DNA from: UBA9611 sp965237595
GTDB taxonomy: Bacteria; Chloroflexota; Dehalococcoidia; Lucifugimonadales; UBA3495
DNA length: 64,000 nt
Reading direction: 5' to 3'
Assembly (NCBI GenBank): GCA_965237595.1
Contig: CBDEFY010000006.1
Location: 558,001 to 622,000, forward strand
Shown: positions 26,915 through 36,442 of the stretch, piece after piece
Position numbering within the stretch: position 1 is the first letter of the stretch
Layout: the number at the start of each line of letters is the position of its first letter
Made by a program: the position numbers and the translations under genes
Notes under the pieces: generated by a model
Told to the model about the DNA's origin: nothing
The model's input: the letters and a program-made list of their open reading frames with translations, nothing else
Database searches by the model: none

Positions 26915-27564
26915 TGCCATCCCGTTACAGCGATAGCCTCTCCGAGATTGGGACCACCGTGATCGAGGAACTCACCGAACGCAACCGCGACCGGGAACTG
27001 GCCCTATCGGTTTCCAGGGAAGTAATCCGGTTCTCGGCCAACGCCATCCGGGCCGTACACCGCGGTGACTTCGATGACGCCCGAGAGCGGATCGGCAATG
27101 GCGCGGCCAGGCTCCAAGAGGCGGACCACATCCGGGAAACCAGCCCCCAGATATTCAACGCCGGGTTCATGAACGACGCCCGCAAAGAGTTCACCGAGGC
27201 CAACGTTACCCTGGCGGTCATCTCGGGAGCCGATATCCCGACGATCAGCGACCTGAGGGTGGACGCGGCGGCCTATATCAACGGCATGGCCGAGGTCATC
27301 GGAGAACTGCGCCGGTACATCCTCGACGCCCTGCGCCGCAACGCCGTGGACGGCTGCCAAGAGTTAATGGACATCATGGACGAGATGTACGGTGTCCTAG
27401 TCACCATCGACTTTCCCGAGGGCGTGACCAGCGGCCTACGACACAATACCGACGCCATGCGCGGCGTGTTGGAGCGCACCCGAGGCGACCTGACCATGGC
27501 CCTGCGGCAACACTCCCTGGAGGCCCGCCTGGCCGAATGGGAGCAAAACCGGACTGGCTGCTGA
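26914..27564 (+). CDS. Translin-family protein
   Basis: A 216-residue all-helical protein resembling the translin family (RFSANAIRAVHRGDFDDARERIGNGAARLQEADHI, then DARKEFTEANVTLAVISG and the C-terminal TSGLRHNTDAMRGVLERTRGDLTMALRQHSLE). Eukaryotic and archaeal translins bind single-stranded RNA/DNA and form the C3PO nuclease with TRAX; bacterial members are uncharacterised. Its ATG overlaps the thiE stop, so the two are made together. Assignment rests on the helical pattern and motif spacing seen by eye. Confidence 0.65.
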   Translation: MPSRYSDSLSEIGTTVIEELTERNRDRELALSVSREVIRFSANAIRAVHRGDFDDARERIGNGAARLQEADHIRETSPQIFNAGFMNDARKEFTEANVTLAVISGADIPTISDLRVDAAAYINGMAEVIGELRRYILDALRRNAVDGCQELMDIMDEMYGVLVTIDFPEGVTSGLRHNTDAMRGVLERTRGDLTMALRQHSLEARLAEWEQNRTGC

Positions 27565-27672
27565 AGGCGGCAAGGCCCCGTCTAAAGACATTTACATAGC
27601 CTTGGACCATAATTACGATTCTCCAGAACAACAAAGTCGCTGTTACCGCCAATCAACCCAGGGAGATAAGCT

Positions 27673-28746
27673 GTGCTTTCCAATTCTAGTGTTTCAGCCA
27701 CTCCAGAAGTTCTGAACGCCTACTACCGCGAGTTGGAAGACTTCGGCCTAGCGCCATTATGGCAGGTACAGGAAACCGCCTTGGTCGCCGAGCCCACGAG
27801 TAAGGCCGTGCCCTATATCTGGCGCTGGAAGGACCTGGAACCCAGGGCCCTGCGCGCCGGGGAGTTGATTGGCACCCAAGACGCCGAGCGGCGGGTATTG
27901 ATGCTGCTAAACCCCGGCATCAAAGACCGGATCGCCACCACCAATAGCCTGTTCTCGGGCCTGCAGATTGTCATGCCGGGAGAAACGGCCAGGGCCCACC
28001 GGCACACACCGTCGGCCCTGCGTTTCATTATCAATAGCGACGGCGGGTACACCACGGTCAACGGAGACCGAATCCCCATGTACCCCGGCGACTTGGTGTT
28101 GACCCCCAACTGGACGTGGCACGACCACGGCAACGAAACTGGCAAGCCAATCATCTGGCTGGACGGCCTGGACATACCGTTGGTCCATCTGCTGGAGGCG
28201 GTATTCTACGAGCCCTACCCAGAAGACGTGCAGCCGGTGACCGAGCCCATCGACTCATCCACCGCCAAGTACGGCGCGGGCACCCTGCGTCCCACCTGGG
28301 AGAACCCGACAGCCAGCCATTCGCAGCTGATGCGCTACCCCTGGGAGCAGACCTGGACGGCGTTGCAGCGGTTGGCCCCAGACGTGGACGGCAGCCCCTT
28401 CGACGGCGTGGTTATGGAGTACACCAACCCCAACACCGGCGGACCGGTGATGCCTACCATCGCCTGTCACATCCAGATGCTGCGGCCCGGTGAGGCGACC
28501 AAGGCCCACCGTCACACCAATGGGGCCATCTATCACGTGGTGCAGGGCCAGGGTCATTCGGTAGTCCACGGTCAGAAGATGGACTGGGAGCCCAAGGATG
28601 TTTTCTGCGTGCCCGGCTGGACCTACCACGAACACGTAAATGCGTCGTCCACCGAGCCGGCGGTCCTTTTCAGCTTCACCGACACCCCCGTGCTGAAGTC
28701 TCTGAGTTTGCTCCGGGAGCAGGCTCACCCCCACAACCACCAGTAG
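27673..28746 (+). CDS. Gentisate 1,2-dioxygenase-like bicupin
   Basis: A 357-residue protein with two cupin domains, as in gentisate and 1-hydroxy-2-naphthoate dioxygenases that open aromatic rings with Fe(II). Domain 1 has GETARAHRHTPSALRFII and GDLVLTPNWTWHDHGNE; domain 2 has GEATKAHRHTNGAIYHVVQGQG and KDVFCVPGWTYHEHVN. Both keep His ligands. The start is GTG at 27673, preceded by GGGAGATAAG. It stands alone, with no fumarylpyruvate hydrolase or maleylpyruvate isomerase beside it, so the exact ring-cleavage substrate is unproven. Confidence 0.85.
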   Translation: MLSNSSVSATPEVLNAYYRELEDFGLAPLWQVQETALVAEPTSKAVPYIWRWKDLEPRALRAGELIGTQDAERRVLMLLNPGIKDRIATTNSLFSGLQIVMPGETARAHRHTPSALRFIINSDGGYTTVNGDRIPMYPGDLVLTPNWTWHDHGNETGKPIIWLDGLDIPLVHLLEAVFYEPYPEDVQPVTEPIDSSTAKYGAGTLRPTWENPTASHSQLMRYPWEQTWTALQRLAPDVDGSPFDGVVMEYTNPNTGGPVMPTIACHIQMLRPGEATKAHRHTNGAIYHVVQGQGHSVVHGQKMDWEPKDVFCVPGWTYHEHVNASSTEPAVLFSFTDTPVLKSLSLLREQAHPHNHQ

Positions 28747-28810
28747 GCTTCTTGAGATTGACCCTGCCCTTCAGATTTAATCTCCGCGCCTGGCCCCCGG
28801 AGACAATCAG

Positions 28811-29635
28811 ATGCCTAAGATGAAGATCAGCTTTCTTGGCACGGGTTCCGGCACCTCGACCAACCGTGCCCACACCGCCATGGTCTATGACTGTGATGAC
28901 GGCACCCGCCTCCTGATTGACACCAGCTCCGGCAACTCGGTGGCCCGCAACGGTTCAGAATTGGGGATACCGGTTGAGAGTTTCGATACGGTGCTACTCT
29001 CCCACCACCACCCCGACCACATGGCGGGTCTGTTATTCGTCCAGTTCGTCCGCGCCCTGGAACGGCCGGACGCCCCGCCCTTGGACGTCTACAGCACCGA
29101 GGAATCGCTGGAGTGGGCGGGGAAGATGTGCCTCGCCAGCAACATGAACTTTGCCGAGGTCGACCAGGACAGCGTAATGAACTCCGATGGCCGGGAGGTG
29201 ATGCGGTTCAACACCGTGAGCCCGGGCCAACAGGTGAGTCTAGGTCCCACCACCACCGCGTCCTGTTTCCTAGCCGACCACATCTCCGGCGCCGTGGGCC
29301 GGCGGGTGGAATCCGGCGGCATGGCCGTAGTTTTCTCGGGAGACACCCGGTACAACCCAGAGTTGATTAAGGCCTCCAAGGGCGCACGGTTGCTGATACA
29401 CGAAGCGTTCCGCACCGACGAGGAAAGGGAGTACGCCAGCAACCACGGCCACGCCACCTCCGGCGAGGCCGCCCGCTCCGCCGCCCAAGCGGGAGTCGCC
29501 GAATTGGTGCTGACTCACTTGGACTCGGCCTTCCACGCCGACCCCCAGCCCCTTGTCAACGACGCCAAGAAACACTTCAGCGGCCCCATAACCGTCGCCA
29601 GCGACCTCTACCAGATAACGGTCAGCAGCCCGTAG
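28811..29635 (+). CDS. Metallo-beta-lactamase-fold hydrolase (RNase Z-like)
   Basis: A 274-residue MBL-fold protein with the RNase Z/arylsulfatase-like arrangement: FLGTGSGTSTN near the start, LLSHHHPDHMAG as the HxHxDH metal site (about 59-70), FSGDTRYNPEL as the Asp ligand loop and EAFRTDEERE plus LTHLDSAF for the later motifs. It lacks the exosite of a true tRNase Z, so a small-molecule or ester hydrolase is equally likely. CCGGAGAC precedes the ATG. A decayed copy of its last 24 codons lies at 33738-33808. Confidence 0.85.
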   Translation: MPKMKISFLGTGSGTSTNRAHTAMVYDCDDGTRLLIDTSSGNSVARNGSELGIPVESFDTVLLSHHHPDHMAGLLFVQFVRALERPDAPPLDVYSTEESLEWAGKMCLASNMNFAEVDQDSVMNSDGREVMRFNTVSPGQQVSLGPTTTASCFLADHISGAVGRRVESGGMAVVFSGDTRYNPELIKASKGARLLIHEAFRTDEEREYASNHGHATSGEAARSAAQAGVAELVLTHLDSAFHADPQPLVNDAKKHFSGPITVASDLYQITVSSP

Positions 29636-29679
29636 CTGTCATGTGATGCGTTGTGCTAACCGACGGTATCATCAGCTCC

Positions 29680-30349
29680 TCAACACGGCTCCTCCGAAAG
29701 CCTGATTATCCCGGTGCGAAGAGCTCTGAGGACAGCCTGGGTTCTATCATTCACGCGAAGCTTGGTGAAGATGTTGTTGATGTGGTTCTTCACCGTTTTT
29801 CCGCTGATTACCAATCTGGAGGCAACATCTCTATTACTGAGGCCATCCGCAAGGAGGTGAATCACCTCCAACTCTCTTGGCGTCAACCGCTGGTACGGAA
29901 TCCCATCTGGTTGGGGAGGATCTTGAGGATCGAATCGCTGCAGTAGCCTTGCCGCAATTGCCTGGTTCAACAGGACTTCACCGTGATAGGCGGCATCGAT
30001 TGCATGTTTCAGCTCTTCCGGGTCAGCTTCTTTACAATACGTAGCCGCAGGCCCCGGCCCGCATCCCCGAAAACACCGATTCGGAATCATCGTACATGGT
30101 GACCAAGATGATGCCGATATGCGGATTCTCCTTCAACACTTCAGCAGTCGTTTCGATTCCACTCATCCCGGGCATTCTGATATCCATGAGGATTACATCG
30201 GGGACCGAGGCGGTCGCCATGGTGACCGCCTCAGGTCCAGTCGCTGCTTCCCCAACTATTTCCAGGTCCTCGAACTGTTCCAACAACGACCGAAGGCCTT
30301 TGCGGAAAAGGGTGTGGTCGTCGGCCAAAAGAATCCGTATGACCTCCAT
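29680..30349 (-). pseudogene. NarL/LuxR-family response regulator, frameshifted
   Basis: Two ORFs make one response regulator. 30349-30032 is a REC domain with the acidic pair near the start (ILLADDHTLFRKGL) and phosphoacceptor DVILMDIRMPGMSG, ending in GACGYVL and a stop. 30090-29680 in the next frame resumes KEADPEELKHAIDAAYHGE and carries a complete LuxR HTH (LTPRELEVIHLLADGLSNRDVASRL). One extra T near 30047 (ATTGTAAAG for ATTGAAAG) separates them. Corrected, it would be an ordinary regulator of about 220 residues partnering the kinase encoded immediately upstream at 30364. The domains are so well preserved that a recent mutation or sequencing error is likely. Confidence 0.85.
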
Positions 30350-30363
30350 TATCTACCTCTCTG

Positions 30364-31731
30364 TTAGGCGCCGGCATTGGGGAGCCAGATTCGGAGGCGA
30401 CAGCCTTTCCCGATTTCACTGGCAATAGAGAACCTTCCTCCAATAGCCTCCGCCCGTTCTCTCATGTTGATTAGACCGAGACCGTCTCCCGGCGCCACCG
30501 AAATCTCCGAGGCGTTGAATCCGACTCCGTCATCGACCACCTCAAGCTCTACTCCATCCTTCAAATCACGCAAACTCACACTCACAACGCGTGCGCCAGC
30601 CTGCTTACGAATGTTGGTGAGGCTTTCCTGCACGACTCGGTAAATCGTGAGTTCGGTTAAAGGGTTGGCAAGAAGAGAACTCGACACGGACAGCGATACC
30701 TGAATATCCGCTTCTCGTTGAACACGCTCCACGTGTTGGGTCAATGCCCCGGCCAAGCCCAATTGGTCAAGGTCCAGCGGCCGCAGGTCATTGATAAGTT
30801 CACGGGTCATCCGGACGTGTTCCCTCAAGGAGGAAATCACGTCGTTAAGGCCCGATTCAGCCACCATGGGGTCCGAACGAATTGAGTCTCGAATTAAATA
30901 TAGGCGGTGTCCTAGGGCAGCCAAAGAAGGGCCCAGGCCATCGTGTATCTCGCGGGATAACCGTCGCCGTTCTTCTTCTTGGGCCTGGGTAACGGAGGCA
31001 ATCCGCTCGTCGAGCATTCGTGCCCGTTCTGCCTCGACGAGCGCTTCTTGGTGCCGCGACAAATCCTCAGCAGCACGGTTGATGCTGGATGCGAGGTCTC
31101 CGAGCTCGTCTCGGTTCGGTACGTCCAGAGCGGTTGAGAATTCGCCAATGGCCAGAGACCGGGTCGCTTCGCTCATCTTCTTCAATGGCCGGACCAATGA
31201 CGTCGACAAAGCGGCCCCAAGAGCTAAGGCGACGAATCCGCCGGAGAATATCAATCCCGGCGTCCAAGATAGGATTCCGTGCTGAGTTTCCTCCAGCGTC
31301 TCCACTGCGGAACTCATACGCTCGGCCCGAATCTGCATCTCTCTGAGCAATTCGGGACTTGGACCCTGTATTGACCGAAAACCTTGAGCGATCTGTGGTT
31401 GGAAACCTGACTCACGAAAAAATTGAACATCGTGAATCTGCTCGTGGGTGAATCGAATAGTTACGAAATTGGCTAACGCGACGGCTAACAAAATGGTCAG
31501 AATCAGAAATATTGTGCCAGGTATCTTCCACCTCAGGCTCAACGGGCTGGAAGCACTCCAATTGGCAATAGGACCTGTTCCCAGCGCCAAGCCGAAAATG
31601 ACTATCCCTATGACCAGAGGTCCGGCTGCTGCTGAAATACCAAGCGACGAGTAGAGCCCGGCAGCTACCGCTAACACCCCGAGTCCGGTTAGCCACACGA
31701 GCGACCGGGCCGAAACCAATCTCGCTACCAT
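30364..31731 (-). CDS. NarX/DesK-type sensor histidine kinase
   Basis: A 455-residue membrane kinase. Transmembrane helices lie at about 8-60 and 70-92; a short extracytoplasmic region (about 95-150) precedes another helix (about 158-178), then a HAMP domain (STSLVRPLKKMSEATRSLA), the HisKA_3 phosphoacceptor block EEERRRLSREIHDGLGPSL with its His, and an HATPase_c domain (VVQESLTNIRKQAGA, VVDDGVGFNASE, GDGLGLINMRERAEAIGG). All ATP-binding boxes look intact. It lies 14 bases upstream of the response regulator gene on the same strand, forming a two-component pair. The signal is unknown. Confidence 0.9.
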   Translation of the reverse strand: MVARLVSARSLVWLTGLGVLAVAAGLYSSLGISAAAGPLVIGIVIFGLALGTGPIANWSASSPLSLRWKIPGTIFLILTILLAVALANFVTIRFTHEQIHDVQFFRESGFQPQIAQGFRSIQGPSPELLREMQIRAERMSSAVETLEETQHGILSWTPGLIFSGGFVALALGAALSTSLVRPLKKMSEATRSLAIGEFSTALDVPNRDELGDLASSINRAAEDLSRHQEALVEAERARMLDERIASVTQAQEEERRRLSREIHDGLGPSLAALGHRLYLIRDSIRSDPMVAESGLNDVISSLREHVRMTRELINDLRPLDLDQLGLAGALTQHVERVQREADIQVSLSVSSSLLANPLTELTIYRVVQESLTNIRKQAGARVVSVSLRDLKDGVELEVVDDGVGFNASEISVAPGDGLGLINMRERAEAIGGRFSIASEIGKGCRLRIWLPNAGA

Positions 31732-32004
31732 GTCACCTCCATGCGCTACCAGGCTATACGTTGAAGGGCTGTAATCCTAGGTCCTGTGGGCCTATCAGAT
31801 TCTAGGCCTACGGACCCAGGCGGCTAGGCATTTGTCGCCGATTCCCAACGGTCGATACCCATGCCTTTGGTCGTTCTCTTAGCTAAAAGATAGGACCTGG
31901 GCATCATGGAATAAAACCCTCCTTGCAACTACCTTAGCTTCGCTGCATCTGGGGAATTTTGATCGGCCCGGAAATCAGCTCAGATGAAATCAGAAGGGGA
32001 GGGC

Positions 32005-33691
32005 ATGATGAAAAGGCATTGGATTTTGTATTCTACGCCGTCGCTGTTGCTCTGGTTGTTGCGTGTGGCGGGGGAGGCGGCACCTCAACCCCGTTGGCTG
32101 GTCCGACACCTGAGGCGACTATTGCGCCAGAGCCAACCCCGACGCGAGAGGCGATTCGGACTCAAGCAGCGACCCAAAGCCCTGACAACTCGGGTACATT
32201 GGAAATTCGGGTAACCGACCAGCCAACCGACGCGGTCAGCAGTATCAAGGTAACGATAAAAGACGTAGAAGTGCACGTTTCCGGGGGTGAAGAGATGTCC
32301 GGGTGGCGCACCGTTGTCGAGGGAACCCGCGAATTCGACTTGATGGAGTTGATGGGTATCGAAGACGTGCTGGGCAGCGCCACATTGGCAGCCGGTAAGT
32401 ACCAGCAGGTCCGATTCGAGGTGGTAGATGCCGTAGTAACCATCCGCGGCACGCCCAGGCAGTCCCCGGTGCCCAGCGGCAAGATTCGCCTGGCGGGAGG
32501 CTTCGACATCTCGGCAGGCGCCACAACGATAATCACGCTGGATTTCGACGCGGAAAAATCGGTGGTCTTCAACCCTGGGCAGGGACCCCAGTTGATCCCA
32601 GTAATAAAGTTATTGGTCCGCGATGAAGGCCAGCCACTTACCGAAGCCACGACCGTGGCCTCGGTAAGCGAGGACGAAGAAAGCACCTCAGCCGGAACGC
32701 CCTCTTCCTCAGCCGCCACTCCTGGCGGACAAACACTCATTCGGGTGGTGATTCCCACGAACAACAACCTCCAGCAGATGAGCTTTTGGACCGCGTTGGG
32801 GGCTGGTTTCTTCAGCGACGAAGGTCTGGAGGTGCAAACAATATTCCCGCCGATGCCCGATATGGCCGGTCAATTCATGTTGCAGGGCAGGGCGGACGTT
32901 GCGCTCCTCCCGCCTCCCAAGTACTTGCCCCTGATCGAGCAGGCGAGCCGGTCTTGATTTTCGCTAATCTCCTCGAAAACGACCAAATCAATCTGATCAT
33001 ACGCAAGGATTTTGCAACGGAACACAACCTGTCAACAGAATTGCCCTTGAAAGATAGACTTGAGGCCATTCGCGGAATGAAGGTCGGCGTGGCCTTTGGA
33101 CCGCCTACGAGGCTGAGAGTCTTGTTCGATTCGGTCGGCCTCGATGCTGACAGCGACATAGAAATGGTGATTCTTCACGGCCCGGACCAAAACCCGGCGT
33201 TCGGGGATGGTTCGGTTGATGCACTCTACGTTCACACCCCCTTCCTAGAGCAAGCTCTCGAGCGGCAAGACGCGGTGATCTTGGTGAACCAGTCAGCGGG
33301 AGAGGTGCCTGAGTTAGCGGGCCGACAGATCCACTCCCTCGTCACAACCCGGTCGTATGCATCGGCGCATCGAGACGAATTGGTGGCATTGACTCGCGCG
33401 GTGCACCGCGCTCAGCAGCTCATTCGCACGGATGTTGAGGCTGTAGTTGAAGCTCTTATGGTTTCTGGCGTGCCAGGTCTGGAAAAACCCCTGGTGGAAA
33501 CGATCGTGAATATATACTCTCCGGCTGTACCCGAATCACCGGAGGTATCAATTGAAGGGGTAGAAAGAGCCCTCGAGCTATTCCCCGCTCACCTCCCCCC
33601 TCTCGATTTCACCGGGGTTGATCTCAGGGATTACATTGCCCTCGAAATTTCCCAGGTTGCTCTGTCCCCATCACAAAGGAGACGGAACTAA
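32005..33691 (+). pseudogene. DUF4382 plus NMT1-like substrate-binding lipoprotein, frameshifted twice
   Basis: The corrected product would begin with a lipoprotein signal, LDFVFYAVAVALVVAC followed by a Gly run; the ATGs at 32005/32008 reach that frame only if one A is restored in the A-run near 32011. A DUF4382 domain follows (LEIRVTDQPTDAVSSIKVTIKDVEV), then a Ser/Thr linker, then an NMT1/SsuA-like solute-binding domain (RVVIPTNNNLQQMSFWTALGAGFFSDEGLEVQ). A second frameshift near 32940 moves the C-terminal 250 residues (EPVLIFANLLENDQINLIIRKDF onward) to another frame. NMT1-like proteins deliver pyrimidine precursors, sulfonates or similar ligands to ABC transporters; no permease is adjacent. 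Fusion with DUF4382 is unusual. Confidence 0.7.
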
Positions 33692-33737
33692 GAGCCCAAA
33701 GCTATACCCCCTAAGTTGGCCGCCATCAGCCGCCGGG

Positions 33738-33808
33738 ACAGCAAACACTTTAGCGGCCCCATAACCGTCGCCAGCGACCTCTACCAGGTAACTGTCAGCG
33801 GCCCGTAG
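33738..33808 (+). pseudogene. Duplicated 3' tail of the metallo-beta-lactamase gene
   Basis: Closely matches bases about 29567-29635, the last codons and stop of the MBL gene (HFSGPITVASDLYQVTVSGP then TAG). There is no upstream coding part. The rest of the gap 33692-34015 holds no gene I can support. Confidence 0.75.
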
Positions 33809-34015
33809 AGCGGGTGGGCGCTCTTTCTGGGCGACTCGCCACACCGTCTCCGACAGGGGCCAAACATGCGGTGGGCGGTGCACGCACAAACTTTCCTTGA
33901 TTTTTGGCCATCGGTCACCTAGCCTTAGATTCTTCGCCTCGCCGATTCCAGCTAGTACAACCGCACTGTAATCAGCCATAATCATACTTCGACAAGAATC
34001 CTGGGGAGATCCCGC

Positions 34016-35074
34016 ATGAAGTTCCTGGCCATGACTCTCATTCCGTACGCCCCGGACCCCGTCACCAGGATCCAGCCCTCTACCACGGAACGTTTGCGCT
34101 CGGTGGTGGACAAAGCGGTCCTAGCTGAGGAACTGGGCTTCGACGGGTACGGCGTCGGGGAGCGGCATGAGCGGCCTTTCCTCTCGTCGTCACCGCCGGT
34201 AATCTTGAGCCACATCGCCGCACGGACGTCGACCATCAGACTATTCACCACGGTGACCACATTGAGCCTGCTAGATCCGGTACGGGCATTCGAGGACTAC
34301 GCGACGCTTGACCACCTCAGCGGAGGCCGGTTGGAACTGATGATTGGCAAGGGTAACGGCGCAGCTCAGGCCCAGCTATTCCATGTCACCACCGAGGACC
34401 AATGGGAGCGCAACCGCGAGGGTTACGAACTATTCCGCCGGTTGTGGCGGGAGGACAAAGTGACTTGGTCCGGCCAGTTCCGCCCGTCGCTGGACGAAGC
34501 CGAGACCTGGCCGCGCCCCTTGCAGCAACCGATTCGGGTCTGGCACGGCAGTGCGACCAGTGAGGCGTCGGTGGAGCTGGCCGCCAAGTGGGGAGACCCG
34601 CTTTTCTCGGCGAATGTCACCAATCCCATCGAGCCCTACGCCGCGTTGGTCCGTTACTACCGGGAACGCTGGGCTTACCACAGCCGCGATCCGGGAGACG
34701 CGTTGGTTGGAGCCGGGACCGCCGGATACTACTGTGCCAATAAATCGCAGGACGCCATCTCAACATATCGGCCCGTCTTCGAGGCCCGGCAGGCGGCGTT
34801 TCGTAGGCAGGGAATGCCGCTGGTGTTCCACTCGCTGGAGGATGCGATCGAGCGCAGTTCGGCATTGATCGGCAGCCCGCAGCAAATCATTGAGAAGGTG
34901 CTTCGGTATCACGAGCAGTTGGGGCACGAGGTGCTTAATCTGAACGCCGATGGGGCCGGACTAACCCCGGCGCAGCACCGTGCAACGCTTGAGTTGTTCC
35001 AGAGTGAAATCGCACCGGCACTACGCCGCGAGATTCCGAGCCGGGATTTTCCGGCGGCCGCTGGATCTGCATAG
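34016..35074 (+). CDS. LLM-class flavin-dependent oxidoreductase
   Basis: A 352-residue bacterial luciferase-fold protein. AEELGFDGYGVGERHERPF near the start, RTSTIRLFTTVTTLSLLDPVRAFEDYATLDHLSGGRLELMIGKG and the ADGAGLTPAQHR region near the end are typical of alkanal monooxygenase-like members using FMN or F420. GGGGAGATCC is the ribosome binding site. The gene belongs to a different LLM subgroup from the one at 12815. A decayed copy of its 3' end is at 38186-38342, and an IS630 element inserted about 100 bases downstream. Confidence 0.87.
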   Translation: MKFLAMTLIPYAPDPVTRIQPSTTERLRSVVDKAVLAEELGFDGYGVGERHERPFLSSSPPVILSHIAARTSTIRLFTTVTTLSLLDPVRAFEDYATLDHLSGGRLELMIGKGNGAAQAQLFHVTTEDQWERNREGYELFRRLWREDKVTWSGQFRPSLDEAETWPRPLQQPIRVWHGSATSEASVELAAKWGDPLFSANVTNPIEPYAALVRYYRERWAYHSRDPGDALVGAGTAGYYCANKSQDAISTYRPVFEARQAAFRRQGMPLVFHSLEDAIERSSALIGSPQQIIEKVLRYHEQLGHEVLNLNADGAGLTPAQHRATLELFQSEIAPALRREIPSRDFPAAAGSA

Positions 35075-35178
35075 TAGCTATTGTCGATATTGTGGACTTG
35101 TCTTTCGCGGCGTAATAGTATTTCTCCACCACCAGCGTCGGGCCGAGTCGAACCGAAATTCAGGTGGGTCCTAGGTTC

Positions 35179-36405
35179 TAGTACTCAGTCAACTTGGTTT
35201 TGGGATTTGTTTAAGAAAGGGGCCAATTGAGCTATCCTGCCTGGTGGGAAGTGTTGATGGCGGGAGTGGCTAATGATGGTCAGGGACAAATACGCGGTGC
35301 GGCTGGCACAGGAACAACGGGAAGAGCTCCAGCGACTGATCCGGGTTGGCAAAAACTCAGCCCGAGTGACCGCTAGAGCGCGGATTCTCCTAAAGAGCGA
35401 CGAGGGTTGGGCGGCACCCCAAGTGGCCGAAGCTTTGGATGTGGCCCTGAGCACCGTATACCGGGTCAAGCAGCGCTTTGCCGAAGAAGGGTTGGAGAGG
35501 GTTTTGCAGGACCGTCCCCAGGCCAACCGGCCCCGGAAGTTGGACGACCGGGGCGAAGCCCACCTGATTGCTTTGGCCTGCAGCCCGCCGCCGGAAGGGC
35601 ATGACCACTGGACCCTGCGTCTGCTGGCCGGGAAGGTGGTCGAGTTGGGGCTGACGCCCTCCATGTCCCACGAGGGGGTGCGCAAGCGTCTCAAAAAAAC
35701 GCCCTCAAGCCGTGGCAGAAGAAGGAGTGGTGCATTCCCAAGGTGAGCGCGGAATTTGTGGCTAACATGGAGGATGTCCTGGATCTCTACGCCGAACCCT
35801 ATGATCCCCAACGTCCGGTGGTTTGCTTTGACGAGACATCCACCCAGTTGTTGGCGGAGACCCAGCCCGCTCTGCCGCCCCGGCCGGGACTTCCGCTGCG
35901 GCAGGACTACGAATACCGGCGGGAGGGTACCCGCAACCTGTTCTTGGCCTGCGAGCCCTTGGCGGGTTGGCGAGGGGTGGCGGTCACGGAGCGGCGCACG
36001 ATGCAAGACTTCGCCCGCCGGATGCGCTGGCTGGCGGATGAAGCCTACCCGGAAGCCGAGGTGGTAAGGGTTGTCTTGGACAATCTGAATACCCATCGCC
36101 GGGCATCGCTGTACGAGACTTTCCCGGCTGAGGAAGCCCGGAGGATTGCCAGGCGGCTGGAGTTTCATTACACGCCCAAGCACGGGAGTTGGTTGAACAT
36201 GGCGGAGATCGAGTTCAGCGTCCTGTCCCGCTCCTGCCTGAAGCAGCGGCTCTCCGGCGAGGAGGCCCTCAGGAGGGAAGTCGATGCTCTGGTCAAGGAG
36301 CGCAACGCCGCCAGAGCCACCATCAACTGGCGGTTCAACACCCGGGACGCACGAACCAAACTTCACCGCCTTTACCCTTCCGATTTTACGGTTGACTGAG
36401 TACTA
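35179..36405 (+). mobile_element. IS630-family insertion sequence
   Basis: Perfect inverted ends: CTAGTACTCAGTCAAC at 35178-35193 and its reverse complement at 36391-36406. The outermost TA at each end fits the TA target duplication of IS630/Tc1 elements. It contains one transposase split into two frames over a run of seven A. It sits between the LLM gene and the lactonase and disrupts neither. Confidence 0.85.
35273..36399 (+). CDS. IS630-family transposase (two frames, likely -1 frameshift)
   Basis: ORF A (35273-35746) holds the N-terminal HTH (ARARILLKSDEGWAAPQVAEALDVALSTVYRVKQRF). ORF B (to 36399) has the DDE domain: VVCFDETSTQL (first D), VVLDNLNTHR (second D), and SWLNMAEIEFSVL (E). 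At 35693-35699 seven A precede CGCCCTC; moving back one base there gives ALKPWQKKEWCIPKVSAEFV, joining the two domains without loss. IS630 elements often use such A-run slippage to make the full transposase, so I read this as programmed frameshifting, not decay. The catalytic triad is intact. Confidence 0.8.
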
Positions 36406-36442
36406 GACAGCAGTATGCAAATTGCGAATCGGAGGTTTTTCG

